Position numbers and translations under genes: made by a program. Of a stretch of 64,000 nucleotides of DNA, positions 18,614-26,881 are shown piece by piece; position 1 is the stretch's first letter; each line of letters starts with the position of its first letter. Location of the stretch: NCBI RefSeq assembly GCF_000378065.1, contig NZ_KB899153.1, forward strand, positions 1-64,000. Direction: 5' to 3'. Under the pieces are notes generated by a model. That model was given only the letters and a program-made list of their open reading frames with translations. It did not search any database and had not been told where the DNA came from. This stretch comes from Porphyromonas gulae DSM 15663. GTDB lineage: Bacteria; Bacteroidota; Bacteroidia; Bacteroidales; Porphyromonadaceae.

Positions 18614-19942
18614 TTGGACTTACACCTTATTACTGATTTTTTTGAAGGGATTCGGGTCAATTCCATCGGTGCAGCAGCCATAGTGGCTTTCATTATCGAC
18701 CTGCTTCTTCTTTGCTGTTCGGCCTTTATGTCCTCGTGTGAGGTCGCTTACTTCTCACTAAAGCCGATCGATCTGCAAAATATCCGCGAACGGAATCACT
18801 CTTCCGACATCTCGCTCTCCAATTTATTAGACAATTCGAATCAGCTATTGGCCACCATTCTGATCGGAAATAATGTCATCAACGTAGCTATCGTTATCCT
18901 TTCCAATTACGCCATCGAACAGACGTTCGATTTCTCTTCTCCCATCGTCGGTTTCCTTATCCAAACGATACTTCTGACCACGATCCTTTTGCTGTTCGGG
19001 GAGATCCTGCCGAAAGTGTATGCACGGAAAAATCCCCTGCAATACTCGCGCTTTTCTGCTGCGGCTATGTCCGTTATCTATAAGGTGTTGTCACCGTTTT
19101 CCAAATTGCTGGTCAAGAGTACCGGTATTGTTACCCGGAGTATCAGCAAGAAAAAATACGACATCTCCGTGGACGAACTGTCGAAAGCAGTGGCTCTCAC
19201 TACCACCGAAGGGGAGCCGGAGGAGAAAGAAATGATCAACGAAATCATCAAATTCTATAACAAGACTGCCAGCGAGATCATGGTCCCGCGTATGGATATT
19301 GTGGATGTAGACCTGAGTTGGCCATTTCGTAAGATGCTGGACTTTGTCGTTTCGTCAGGCTACTCCAGGCTTCCTGTATCCGAGGGCTCGGAGGACAATA
19401 TCAAAGGGGTGATTTACATCAAGGATCTTATTCCCCACATGGAGAAAGACGATGATTTCGATTGGCACCCTCTGATTCGCAAAGCATATTTTGTCCCCGA
19501 AAACAAACGTATAGACGACCTGCTCGAAGAGTTCAGAGCCAACAAGGTGCATGTCTCCATCGTTGTGGATGAGTTCGGGGGTACATGCGGACTGATCACG
19601 ATGGAGGACATATTGGAAGAGATCGTCGGTGAGATTACCGACGAATACGACGAGGAAGAACTCCCCTTTAAGGTTTTGGGGGATGGCAGCTATCTTTTCG
19701 AAGGAAAGACGTCTCTCTCCGATGTTCGGCACTATCTCGACTTGCCGGAAAATGCTTTCGGAGAATTGGGGGATGAGGTCGATACGCTTAGTGGACTCTT
19801 CCTGGAGATCAAGCAGGAGCTGCCCCATGTAGGCGATACGGCGGCATACGAGCCGTTCCGTTTTCAGGTGACCCAAATGGACAAGCGTCGAATCATCGAA
19901 ATCAAGATTTTCCCTTTTGAACGCACTTGGGAGACGGAATAG
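18614..19942 (+). CDS. gldE: GldE-type CNNM/CorC membrane protein
   Basis: A 442-residue membrane protein. The N-terminal CNNM (DUF21) domain has about four membrane segments (near 18-40, 80-100, 105-135) with SSCEVAYFSL and FGEILPKVYARKNP. A CBS-domain pair follows (about 205-330; ASEIMVPRMDIVDVD, HVSIVVDEFGGTCGLITMED), and a CorC_HlyC domain ends the protein. In gliding flavobacteria gldE sits between ssb and gldD and supports gliding and type IX secretion. Here the ssb-gldE-phosphopantetheinyl transferase order is kept but gldD is absent. The start appears to be TTG; the next ATG (18728) would cut the first membrane segment. Confidence 0.82.
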   Translation: MDLHLITDFFEGIRVNSIGAAAIVAFIIDLLLLCCSAFMSSCEVAYFSLKPIDLQNIRERNHSSDISLSNLLDNSNQLLATILIGNNVINVAIVILSNYAIEQTFDFSSPIVGFLIQTILLTTILLLFGEILPKVYARKNPLQYSRFSAAAMSVIYKVLSPFSKLLVKSTGIVTRSISKKKYDISVDELSKAVALTTTEGEPEEKEMINEIIKFYNKTASEIMVPRMDIVDVDLSWPFRKMLDFVVSSGYSRLPVSEGSEDNIKGVIYIKDLIPHMEKDDDFDWHPLIRKAYFVPENKRIDDLLEEFRANKVHVSIVVDEFGGTCGLITMEDILEEIVGEITDEYDEEELPFKVLGDGSYLFEGKTSLSDVRHYLDLPENAFGELGDEVDTLSGLFLEIKQELPHVGDTAAYEPFRFQVTQMDKRRIIEIKIFPFERTWETE

Positions 19943-19981
19943 CCCCCCGTCCTCTCCTCTTTCGATTGGATCCTGTCCCGT

Positions 19982-20578
19982 ATGCATTTGTTCCCCATCA
20001 ACATCCCCGGTGTACTTGTCGGCCGCTTTGAAAAAGGCTCCGATAATAAGCGTGAGGATGAAAGGCAAAGGATCTCACTCCTCCTTCGACAGGTTTTTCC
20101 CCACGATACTCCGCCAATCGGACATCTGCCAAGTGGTAAGCCGGTACTCGACTCGGCACACAACATCAGTATCAGCCATACGGGTTCTTATGGAGCTATC
20201 TATGTGACACCGTCAAGCCTGATACCGGGCATCGACATTGAGATGCTATCGGATCGTGCTCTGCGAGTAGCCCCGCGCTTCATGAATGAGCGAGAGTACG
20301 AATGGCTGATGTCTGTGGATGAGGCGAGACGACGATTGCTTGCGACCATTATATGGAGTGCCAAAGAGACCGCATACAAAATTTTCAACCCCTCCGATGC
20401 CTCTCTCAAACGCTTTGATACAGCACTTCCCCCCGAATTGCCGAGCGAAAACACGCTGTTCCCTTTCGATCTGATCTATTCGGATTCGTTCGGCAGCGAT
20501 ATTCTCATTTCCGTTCAGGCCCTTTGCACTGACGAATTTGTCCTTACCTGTGCATGCCATTGCAGCCGTAGCCACTAA
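19982..20578 (+). CDS. 4'-phosphopantetheinyl transferase superfamily protein
   Basis: A protein of 198 residues that should transfer the phosphopantetheine arm of coenzyme A onto a carrier protein. The Sfp-type motifs are present: ISHTGSYGAIYV, the metal-binding GIDIEML (Asp and Glu), FMNEREYEWL, and IWSAKETAYKIF, whose Lys-Glu pair is the family hallmark. It follows gldE by 39 bases, a pairing conserved in Bacteroidetes. The carrier protein it serves cannot be told from this window; no fatty acid or polyketide genes are near. Confidence 0.82.
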   Translation: MHLFPINIPGVLVGRFEKGSDNKREDERQRISLLLRQVFPHDTPPIGHLPSGKPVLDSAHNISISHTGSYGAIYVTPSSLIPGIDIEMLSDRALRVAPRFMNEREYEWLMSVDEARRRLLATIIWSAKETAYKIFNPSDASLKRFDTALPPELPSENTLFPFDLIYSDSFGSDILISVQALCTDEFVLTCACHCSRSH

Positions 20579-20718
20579 CTCTCGAAGTCGGATTTAGGTC
20601 TCTCGGCCTCTCCGTTTCCATTTTACAGAAAAGAAAAATCGTGGGCTTCGGCCCCTTTATCCCTCTTCGTATTTTCGTTCCAAGAAACTGATGCGTATGG
20701 GGTGTAAAAATGAGGTCT

Positions 20719-20795
20719 GAGAATTTTTTCGCTCCGATTCGGGAACGAAAAAATTCTCGAACCAAAACGAAATTTTTTACGCGCGTGTTTTCAGC
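20719..20795. repeat. Dispersed intergenic palindrome, copy 3
   Basis: GAGAATTTTTTCG at 20719-20731 is the perfect reverse complement of CGAAAAAATTCTC at 20746-20758. ACCAAAACGAAATTTTTTAC and GCGCGTGTTTTCAG complete the right arm up to about 20795. The repeat fills the convergent gap between the phosphopantetheinyl transferase gene and xerD. Confidence 0.75.
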
Positions 20796-20863
20796 GATTC
20801 TTGAACCGCAATTCTCCCTTTTGTGGTTCGTCTTTTTCTGATGAAGCGGCCGGCTGAAATTTC

Positions 20864-21790
20864 TTATTGGTCAGCTTCGGAACCGGATCGACGGTAGGAT
20901 TGATTGCGCGGATGGTAGGTCTCGATTTCATGTCGGAGCGTTTCTCTGTCGATATGGGTATAGATCTCCGTCGTGGCAATGCTCTCATGGCCAAGCATGA
21001 GCTGAATGGCCTGTAGATTAGCCCCCCCCTCGAGCAGATGGGTGGCAAAGCTGTGGCGGAATGTATGGGGACTGATACTCTTCGTTATGCCGGCTTCTTC
21101 TGCCAGCTTCTTGATCATGACGAAAACCATGATGCGGGAGATGGCTTTGCCACGATTGCTCAGAAACACGTACTCCTCCTGTCCACGAACAGGGGTCGGG
21201 CGTTCGGGATCGGACAGATACCGCTTCAGCTCGGTGATAGCAGCCTCGCTCATGGGTACGAGACGCTGTTTGCGTCCCTTGCCATCAATACGCAAGAACG
21301 ATTCGTTGAGGAAGAGATTGCCGAATTTCAAAGAAGTCAGTTCGCTGACACGCAGGCCACAACTATAGAGTATTTCCAGAATGGCGCGATTGCGCCGGGC
21401 GAACTGAGCTGCCGGATCGATCGCTCCGATCAGCCGATCGATCTCTTCGATGGTCAATACCGTAGGCAGATGAACACCGATACGAGGGCCTTCGAGCAAC
21501 TCGGTAGGATCCGCTTCGATATACTCTTCCAAAACGAGGAAGCGGAAGAAACTCTTGACACCGCTGATGATACGCGCTATCGAACGTGCACTGATGCCGA
21601 GGTCATACAATTCGGCTACGAAATGTTGAAGATTTTCATACGAAACCTCTCGAAAAGAGATGCCCTCAGCCGTGAGATAAGAGTCTAACTTGCTCAAATC
21701 CTTTAGGTAAGCATCTACGCTGTTGGGTGTCAGGTGAAGTTCCAGACTGAGGTAGGACTTATAACGCTTGGAAAGGCTATCTTCTATCAT
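20864..21790 (-). CDS. xerD: Tyrosine site-specific recombinase XerD
   Basis: A recombinase of 308 residues that resolves chromosome dimers at dif together with a XerC partner. The N-terminal SAM-like DNA-binding domain spans about 1-90 and the catalytic domain about 105-300. The catalytic set is visible: Arg in YSCGLRVSELTSL, His-x-x-Arg in SPHTFRHSFATHLLEGG, His in LGHESIATTEIYTHI, and the tyrosine nucleophile in that last motif. The ATG at 21790 is preferred over a TTG two codons upstream. The gene diverges from aroQ, a neighbourhood (xerD, aroQ, pyk, O-methyltransferase) common in Bacteroidetes. Whether it is XerD or XerC is judged by that context. Confidence 0.88.
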   Translation of the reverse strand: MIEDSLSKRYKSYLSLELHLTPNSVDAYLKDLSKLDSYLTAEGISFREVSYENLQHFVAELYDLGISARSIARIISGVKSFFRFLVLEEYIEADPTELLEGPRIGVHLPTVLTIEEIDRLIGAIDPAAQFARRNRAILEILYSCGLRVSELTSLKFGNLFLNESFLRIDGKGRKQRLVPMSEAAITELKRYLSDPERPTPVRGQEEYVFLSNRGKAISRIMVFVMIKKLAEEAGITKSISPHTFRHSFATHLLEGGANLQAIQLMLGHESIATTEIYTHIDRETLRHEIETYHPRNQSYRRSGSEADQ

Positions 21791-21803
21791 TGTCAAATAT
21801 CTA

Positions 21804-21811
21804 TACCTTTG
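21804..21811 (+). promoter_or_regulatory. Probable -7 element upstream of aroQ
   Basis: TACCTTTG in the xerD-aroQ divergent gap matches the Bacteroidetes -7 box on the plus strand, about 95 bases before aroQ. No well-placed -33 TTTG was found. Confidence 0.5.
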
Positions 21812-21906
21812 TAGAGGTTGTGTGCAGACCTATGCACACGCCGAAAGGAGAGCTTGTGCCATAAGCCGTTTTTTATGGCTCTGCCTCCCAAAGATAAACA
21901 ATCGTT

Positions 21907-22332
21907 ATGAAGCTTATACACATTATCAATGGTCCCAATCTGGCGTCGCTGGGCAAGCGAGAACCGGAAATCTACGGCACCCGTCCGTTCGATGCTTATC
22001 TCGAAGATCTGCGAGGTCTTTATCCCGATGCTACCATCTCCTACTATCAGAGCAACCATGAGGGCGAACTGATCGATGCCCTTTACCGCGCCGAGCAAAG
22101 CGGTGCCGTGGGTGTAGTGCTCAATGCCGGTGGTTATACGCATACGTCCGTCGCCTTGCTGGATGCCATCCGAGCCATCGGCATTCCGGTAGTGGAGGTG
22201 CATATCAGTTCCATCTTTGCACGCGAGGAGTACCGCCGGCAGTCGATGATAGCACCGGCTTGTCGGGGAATCATATCAGGTTTTGGGTTGGAGAGCTACC
22301 GGTTGGCAGTAGATTTTTTGGTGAAAGAATAA
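21907..22332 (+). CDS. aroQ: Type II 3-dehydroquinate dehydratase
   Basis: A 141-residue enzyme that converts 3-dehydroquinate to 3-dehydroshikimate, the third step of the shikimate pathway. The family motifs are INGPNLASLGKREPEIYG with the catalytic Tyr23, YYQSNHEGELIDALY, LNAGGYTHTSVALLDAI and VEVHISSIFAREEYRRQS. One small oddity is Ala-Ser where most relatives have Asn-Leu in GPNLNLLG. It is transcribed away from xerD. A short AT-rich gene begins 11 bases after its stop. Confidence 0.95.
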   Translation: MKLIHIINGPNLASLGKREPEIYGTRPFDAYLEDLRGLYPDATISYYQSNHEGELIDALYRAEQSGAVGVVLNAGGYTHTSVALLDAIRAIGIPVVEVHISSIFAREEYRRQSMIAPACRGIISGFGLESYRLAVDFLVKE

Positions 22333-22343
22333 ACAATAGCTCT

Positions 22344-22604
22344 ATGTTGGAAAAATTAGTTAGAAATCGAAAAATTGCGAAAAGTAAAAATTGTAGAGTC
22401 AAATATGGGAATCCGAAAGATTTTAAGACTTTACAAGTCCGCATTACTCATGAAGACACAGTCTACACGTGTGAAATAGATTCAGAAAAACTTTCAGTGG
22501 AAAAAGACTCGATACATTTCTATCCCAAGGTAATATCCGGAGAGTTGTTTATCCGGTGGGATCAAGAAACAGAAGAAAACATTAAGCTGATTTCTAAAGA
22601 CTAA
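22344..22604 (+). CDS. Small AT-rich protein of unknown function
   Basis: An 86-residue frame that I do not recognise. It begins MLEKLVRNRKIAKSKNCRVK, strongly basic, and ends with a mixed acidic stretch (WDQETEENIKLISKD); there is no signal peptide or membrane segment. Predicted strands (LQVRITHEDTVYTCEID) suggest a small beta-rich fold. Its base composition and codon use are clearly more A/T-rich than the flanking aroQ and pyk, which hints at later acquisition. The ATG at 22344 is chosen because starts further upstream would overlap aroQ. It could be an orphan gene or a chance frame; its position in a 300-base gap of the aroQ-pyk pair favours a real gene. Confidence 0.55.
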   Translation: MLEKLVRNRKIAKSKNCRVKYGNPKDFKTLQVRITHEDTVYTCEIDSEKLSVEKDSIHFYPKVISGELFIRWDQETEENIKLISKD

Positions 22605-22637
22605 TAAAATCAAACGCTGTATATAGTATTGTAACAG

Positions 22638-24059
22638 ATGAAACAAACAAAAATAGTCGCCACCATTTCCGACCTTCGCTGTGATGTGGACTTTATCCGC
22701 TCCCTTTACGAAGCAGGCATCAACGTAGTCCGACTCAATTCGGCTCACATGAACGAGGAGGGTTTCGATCGTGTGATCGGCAATGTCCGTGCCGTTTCTC
22801 CTCACTTGGCGGTACTGATGGATACGAAAGGTCCGGAAGTACGCACGACCGTTTGTGACGAACCGATCGAATTTCATGCAGGCGACCGTATCCTGATCAA
22901 GCCTGATCCGGAGCAAAAAACGACACACGACTGTATATGCGTTTCCTACCCGCTCTTCGTACAAGATGTGGAGGTGGGCAGCCGCATATTGGTGGACGAT
23001 GGCGATCTGGAAATCGAAGTGGTGGCCAAGAGTGCCGATGCTTTGGCCTGTGTATTGCTGAATGATGGCACACTCGGCAGCCGTAAGAGTGTAAACGTAC
23101 CCGGCGTCCGGATCAATCTGCCTTCACTGACGGAAAAAGACAAGCAAAATATTCTGTACTCCATCCGCAAGGGGGTCGATTTCATCGCTCACTCCTTCGT
23201 CCGCAACAAACAGGACGTTCTGGACATTCAGCACATACTCGACAAGGAGGGAAGTGATATTAAGATTATTGCCAAGATAGAAAACCAGGAGGGGGTGGAC
23301 AACATAGACGAAATCCTCGATGTGGCCTATGGTGTGATGATTGCACGTGGAGACCTCGGTATCGAAGTTCCCCAAGAGAAAATACCGGCCATCCAGCGCA
23401 TGCTGATTCGCAAGTGTGTGGAGCGGAAATCTCCCGTGATCGTGGCTACACAGATGCTCCACTCGATGATCAAGAATCCTCGCCCTACACGAGCGGAAGT
23501 GACCGACGTAGCCAATGCGATCTACTACCGTACAGATGCCGTGATGCTCAGCGGCGAGACGGCTTACGGCAAATATCCGTTGGAAGCCGTGCGCACGATG
23601 AGTCGCATAATCGAAGAAGCGGAGAAAAACAAAATCGCAGCCAATGATATTCGTGTATCATACAATGCCGATGATGTTACCACTACGGCCTTTTTGGCCA
23701 AGCAGGCGGTGAAGAGTATTGCCAAGCTGGGAGTCAAAGCCATCATTACGGACTCCTTTACGGGCAGGACGGCTCGCTATCTGGCTGCATTCCGTGGGCG
23801 CGTTCCTGTCTATGCGATCTGCTATGAGGAGAAAATTATTCGCCAGTTGGCTCTTTCTTACGGGGTCATTACTGCCTTCGAATCGGCGACAGAAGAGCAT
23901 CAGGAAGGACTCCGCGCAGCCCTGCTCCATCTCATAGACGGTCACTGCCTGATGCCGGAGGATATGGTGGCTTATATGCGTGGGCTGCGTGGGAAGGAAG
24001 GTTCTACGACTGCGCTGGAAATAGATCTGGTCAAGTATCTGATCTCGCGTGAACGCTAA
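22638..24059 (+). CDS. pyk: Pyruvate kinase
   Basis: A 473-residue glycolytic enzyme that makes pyruvate and ATP from phosphoenolpyruvate and ADP. The barrel begins TKIVATISDLRCDVDFI, with MDTKGPEVRTT, the active-site stretch IIAKIENQEGVDNIDEIL and IARGDLGIEVPQEKIPAIQR, then ATQMLHSMIKNPRPTRAEV (where many relatives have MLESM) and SGETAYGKYP. The C-terminal allosteric domain follows from about residue 340. The length is near the family norm. The O-methyltransferase reading frame opens at or just before its stop, so the two are probably translationally coupled. Confidence 0.96.
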   Translation: MKQTKIVATISDLRCDVDFIRSLYEAGINVVRLNSAHMNEEGFDRVIGNVRAVSPHLAVLMDTKGPEVRTTVCDEPIEFHAGDRILIKPDPEQKTTHDCICVSYPLFVQDVEVGSRILVDDGDLEIEVVAKSADALACVLLNDGTLGSRKSVNVPGVRINLPSLTEKDKQNILYSIRKGVDFIAHSFVRNKQDVLDIQHILDKEGSDIKIIAKIENQEGVDNIDEILDVAYGVMIARGDLGIEVPQEKIPAIQRMLIRKCVERKSPVIVATQMLHSMIKNPRPTRAEVTDVANAIYYRTDAVMLSGETAYGKYPLEAVRTMSRIIEEAEKNKIAANDIRVSYNADDVTTTAFLAKQAVKSIAKLGVKAIITDSFTGRTARYLAAFRGRVPVYAICYEEKIIRQLALSYGVITAFESATEEHQEGLRAALLHLIDGHCLMPEDMVAYMRGLRGKEGSTTALEIDLVKYLISRER

Positions 24060-24063
24060 GGGT

Positions 24064-24696
24064 ATGACCATCGACGAATATATTGCGACACATACATCGG
24101 CCGAACCGCCCCTCCTGCAAAAGTTGGATCGGGATGCTCATCTGCACCTGATGCGTCCGCGGATGCTCTCCGGACACCTGCAGGGACGTTTCCTGTCGAT
24201 GATCTCTCATCTGATGAGGCCACGCCGGATCTTGGAGATCGGCACCTATACCGGCTATGCCTCACTCTGCTTGGCTGAGGGATTGGCTCCGGACGGATTG
24301 CTCCACACGCTGGAGCGCGACGACGAGATGGAGGACTTCATCCGCCGCTATCTGGAGGCATCGGATTTGGGCGCGAAGATCGAATTGCACATCGGTGAGG
24401 CCTTGGATCTGCTACCGGACTTGGTCAAGAATGAATGCTTCGATCTGATTTATATGGATGCAGACAAGAGACAATACACCCTTTACTATGAAATGATCAT
24501 AGACCACCTGCCTGCCGGAGCACTCATCTTGGCCGATAATACGCTTTGGGACGGTAAGGTGGTGGCCGAACCTCTTCCGACCGATAGCCAAACACAGGGT
24601 ATCCTTCGCTTCAACGAAATGGTCATGCAGGATGAGCGGGTGGAGAACTTGATCGTTCCGATGCGCGACGGGCTGAGCATGATTCGTGTGCGATGA
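24064..24696 (+). CDS. COMT-like SAM-dependent O-methyltransferase
   Basis: A 210-residue methyltransferase of the catechol-O-methyltransferase-like family. The SAM-binding Rossmann core shows RILEIGTYTGYASLCLAEGL, then DLIYMDADKRQYTLYYEMI with the metal-binding Asp, and ILADNTLWDGKVV. The natural substrate cannot be told from sequence. The ATG at 24064 lies 5 bases after the pyk stop; an in-frame GTG at 24049 would overlap pyk by 11 bases and is the alternative start. The pyk-methyltransferase order is frequent in Bacteroidetes. Confidence 0.87.
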   Translation: MTIDEYIATHTSAEPPLLQKLDRDAHLHLMRPRMLSGHLQGRFLSMISHLMRPRRILEIGTYTGYASLCLAEGLAPDGLLHTLERDDEMEDFIRRYLEASDLGAKIELHIGEALDLLPDLVKNECFDLIYMDADKRQYTLYYEMIIDHLPAGALILADNTLWDGKVVAEPLPTDSQTQGILRFNEMVMQDERVENLIVPMRDGLSMIRVR

Positions 24697-24777
24697 ACAA
24701 TAAGACGAACTCCTTGTTTTAGGAATAAAGATATGATTACAATGAGTCTAAAAATATTTCTAACAGCATTATCAGTT

Positions 24778-25281
24778 ATGGCAACAGTAACATTACAAGG
24801 CAAAATCAACATCAATACGAACGGACAGCTCCCGGGCGTAGGTTCAGTAGCTCCCGACTTCAAAGCCGTGAAGGCTGACCTGAGCGAAGTATCGCTCTCG
24901 GAATTCAAAGGAAAAAGAGTGGTAATCAACATATTCCCCAGTATAGATACAGGTGTCTGTGCAGCCAGCGTACGCCGTTTCAATCAGGAAGCATCTTCTT
25001 TGGACAATACGGTAGTACTCTGTCTCTCCAAGGACCTGCCTTTTGCACAGGCTCGCTTCTGTGGTGCCGAAGGCTTGGACAAGGTTATTACCGTTTCAGC
25101 TTTCCGCTGCGACTGCTTCGAGAAGGGTTATGGTCTGCTGATGACCGATGGCCCTCTGAAAGGTCTCTTGGCTCGTGCCGTCGTTGTGGTGGACGAAAAC
25201 GGCAAGATCATTTACGAAGAGCTTGTTCCCGAGATCACCCAAGAGCCGAATTATGAAGCTGCTATCGCTGCACTGAAGTAA
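24778..25281 (+). CDS. tpx: Thiol peroxidase Tpx
   Basis: A peroxiredoxin of 167 residues that reduces hydroperoxides with electrons from thioredoxin. It closely follows the E. coli Tpx sequence: [19 protein letters not shown] with the peroxidatic cysteine (Cys61) and [15 protein letters not shown] with the resolving one (Cys95). The ATG at 24778 (MATVTLQGK) gives the family N-terminus. An in-frame ATG at 24733 would add 15 mostly hydrophobic residues and has an AGGA sequence upstream, so the longer form is not excluded. It is a natural candidate target of the OxyR encoded at 17.1 kb. A strong terminator follows. Confidence 0.93.
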   Translation: MATVTLQGKININTNGQLPGVGSVAPDFKAVKADLSEVSLSEFKGKRVVINIFPSIDTGVCAASVRRFNQEASSLDNTVVLCLSKDLPFAQARFCGAEGLDKVITVSAFRCDCFEKGYGLLMTDGPLKGLLARAVVVVDENGKIIYEELVPEITQEPNYEAAIAALK

Positions 25282-25306
25282 TTCCGCTCAAATACCAAAT
25301 ATATTG

Positions 25307-25342
25307 TCGGGGCTGTGTCCAATCTCATTGGCGCAGCCCCGA
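25307..25342 (+). terminator. Terminator hairpin after tpx
   Basis: TCGGGGCTG (from 25307) pairs with CAGCCCCGA (to 25342), and the stem extends inwards with CCAAT/ATTGG around a three-base loop. A short T-rich tail (TTCCATTTT) follows. It ends the tpx transcript and may also serve the convergent deaminase gene. Confidence 0.8.
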
Positions 25343-25484
25343 TTCCATTTTCAGTATCTACCGAACAAACAAACGTTTCGATGCTCCTCTCTCTTTTATC
25401 ACAAAAGAAAAAAGCCGGAGGGATGGCTGTAAATTGTGAAGAGGGAGGTCGGAGGAAACCTGAAATCAATGGGCCGGAAAGCCC

Positions 25485-25976
25485 TTAGTATTCGGTCTTA
25501 TCCGTTTTTTCCGTCCAAAGACGAAAAGAATGGAGAGCTTCATCCCGCAGCATCGGGATGATCGGAGTGGAGCGGCTATCCAAAGGACGAGCCAACTCTT
25601 GATAGATAAAATCGTCATCGAATCCTATATCGGCAGCATCCTGCCGACCGTTACCATAGAAAATCCGATCTATGCGTGCCCAATAGATGGCTCCGAGGCA
25701 CATCGGACACGGCTCGCATGAGGTATAAATGGTACATCCCGAAAGATCGAAAGAGCCGAGCCGCTTACAAGCCATACGAATACAATTCACTTCTGCATGC
25801 GCCGTGGGATCATTGTCGAGGGTCACACGATTGCTCGTTGCCGCAATGATCTCTCCATCTTTTACTATCACGGCACCAAAAGGACCACCGCCATTGGCAA
25901 CGCTTTCGTCTGCCAATCGGATCGCTTCGCGCATCATCTCCTTATCTTGTTCCGTATGATTCATTGCATTGCGCAT
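25485..25976 (-). CDS. guaD: Guanine deaminase (CMP/dCMP deaminase fold)
   Basis: A 163-residue zinc hydrolase expected to turn guanine into xanthine. The zinc site is visible as PTAHAE (His60, catalytic Glu62) and SCEPCPMC (Cys87, Cys90). The run GGGPFGAVIVKDGEII and the C-terminal GFDDDFIYQEL and RSTPI match the small GuaD of Bacillus subtilis closely, which separates it from tRNA adenosine deaminase TadA. A start at Met5 (25964) is equally possible. It is the last gene of a minus-strand run and faces tpx across the terminator. Confidence 0.82.
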   Translation of the reverse strand: MRNAMNHTEQDKEMMREAIRLADESVANGGGPFGAVIVKDGEIIAATSNRVTLDNDPTAHAEVNCIRMACKRLGSFDLSGCTIYTSCEPCPMCLGAIYWARIDRIFYGNGRQDAADIGFDDDFIYQELARPLDSRSTPIIPMLRDEALHSFRLWTEKTDKTEY

Positions 25977-26008
25977 GTTTGATTGTTTGCTTCCGGCTGG
26001 TTGTTGGC

Positions 26009-26872
26009 TTATGCTTCGGGAGTAGATATGGTTTCGTTCAGATCTATTGACGTAGGAGTGAGCCTGATCAAACGGCGACGATAGAGCGTTCCGACAGCCA
26101 TTTTGAACGTTTTCTTACTCATACCGGTATGTTCCAGAATTTCTTCGGGCGAACTCTTATCTCCAATGGGAAGCCGACCACCTCTTCTTCGGAGCATGTG
26201 TAGCAGTCGTTCGCTCTCGGAGTCGATACGGCCATAGCCTATCGGTTTGAGCGAGAGGTCGATTTTACCATCGTCGCGGAGGCGAATTACGTAAGCCTTC
26301 AGCTGTGCTCCGATCGCCAGAGGCATCGGCAACGTATCGGAATAGATCATCCCCCAGTGGGTATGATCCACGATCATGCGATAACCCGGATCGATTCGTT
26401 CGTAAACCAGTGCTGACACCTCGTCCCCGGGGGAGTAGGATGGGGGAATGTTGCCCAAATGTTTGGACAACTTCGCCGAGCCGACGATCTTGCCACTCAC
26501 ATGATCGATATAAGCATAGACGAAATAGCGTCCGCCTTCACGAATGAGCTGCATCTGTTCTCGAAAAGGAACGAAGAGATCCTTGTGTATGCCCCATTCC
26601 ATATATGCCCCACTATCCGTGACAGAGACGGCACGCAGCAGAGCCACCTGTCCCACTTCGACAAGCGGTCGCATGGTGGTGGCTATGAGTCTGCCTTCAT
26701 TGTCATGATAGACGAACACCTCCACTTCCACTCCGGGTGCGGCATTCGCCGGGAGATAGCGATTGGGCAACAAAATATCCGTATCGCCTCCATCGAGATA
26801 TGCCCCGATGGATACGATACGGTCGATGGTCAGACGGCCTATGCGTCCGAGCCGGTATTTGCTTCGCTTCAT
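26009..26872 (-). CDS. cvfB: CvfB-like S1 RNA-binding protein
   Basis: A protein of 287 residues built from S1-type beta-barrels with a winged-helix end, the architecture of CvfB/YitL, which binds RNA and affects virulence gene expression in Staphylococcus. Visible elements are GRLTIDRIVSIGAYLDGGD, LPNRYLP, AYMEWGIHKDLFVPFREQ, WGMIYSD, and the C-terminal SPEEILEHTGMSKKTFKMAVGTLYRRRLI, which is the winged-helix region. Family members in this phylum have not been given a precise function that I can cite. It lies between the deaminase and the PDZ protein, with very short gaps on either side. Confidence 0.82.
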   Translation of the reverse strand: MKRSKYRLGRIGRLTIDRIVSIGAYLDGGDTDILLPNRYLPANAAPGVEVEVFVYHDNEGRLIATTMRPLVEVGQVALLRAVSVTDSGAYMEWGIHKDLFVPFREQMQLIREGGRYFVYAYIDHVSGKIVGSAKLSKHLGNIPPSYSPGDEVSALVYERIDPGYRMIVDHTHWGMIYSDTLPMPLAIGAQLKAYVIRLRDDGKIDLSLKPIGYGRIDSESERLLHMLRRRGGRLPIGDKSSPEEILEHTGMSKKTFKMAVGTLYRRRLIRLTPTSIDLNETISTPEA

Positions 26873-26881
26873 CCGCAGGGA

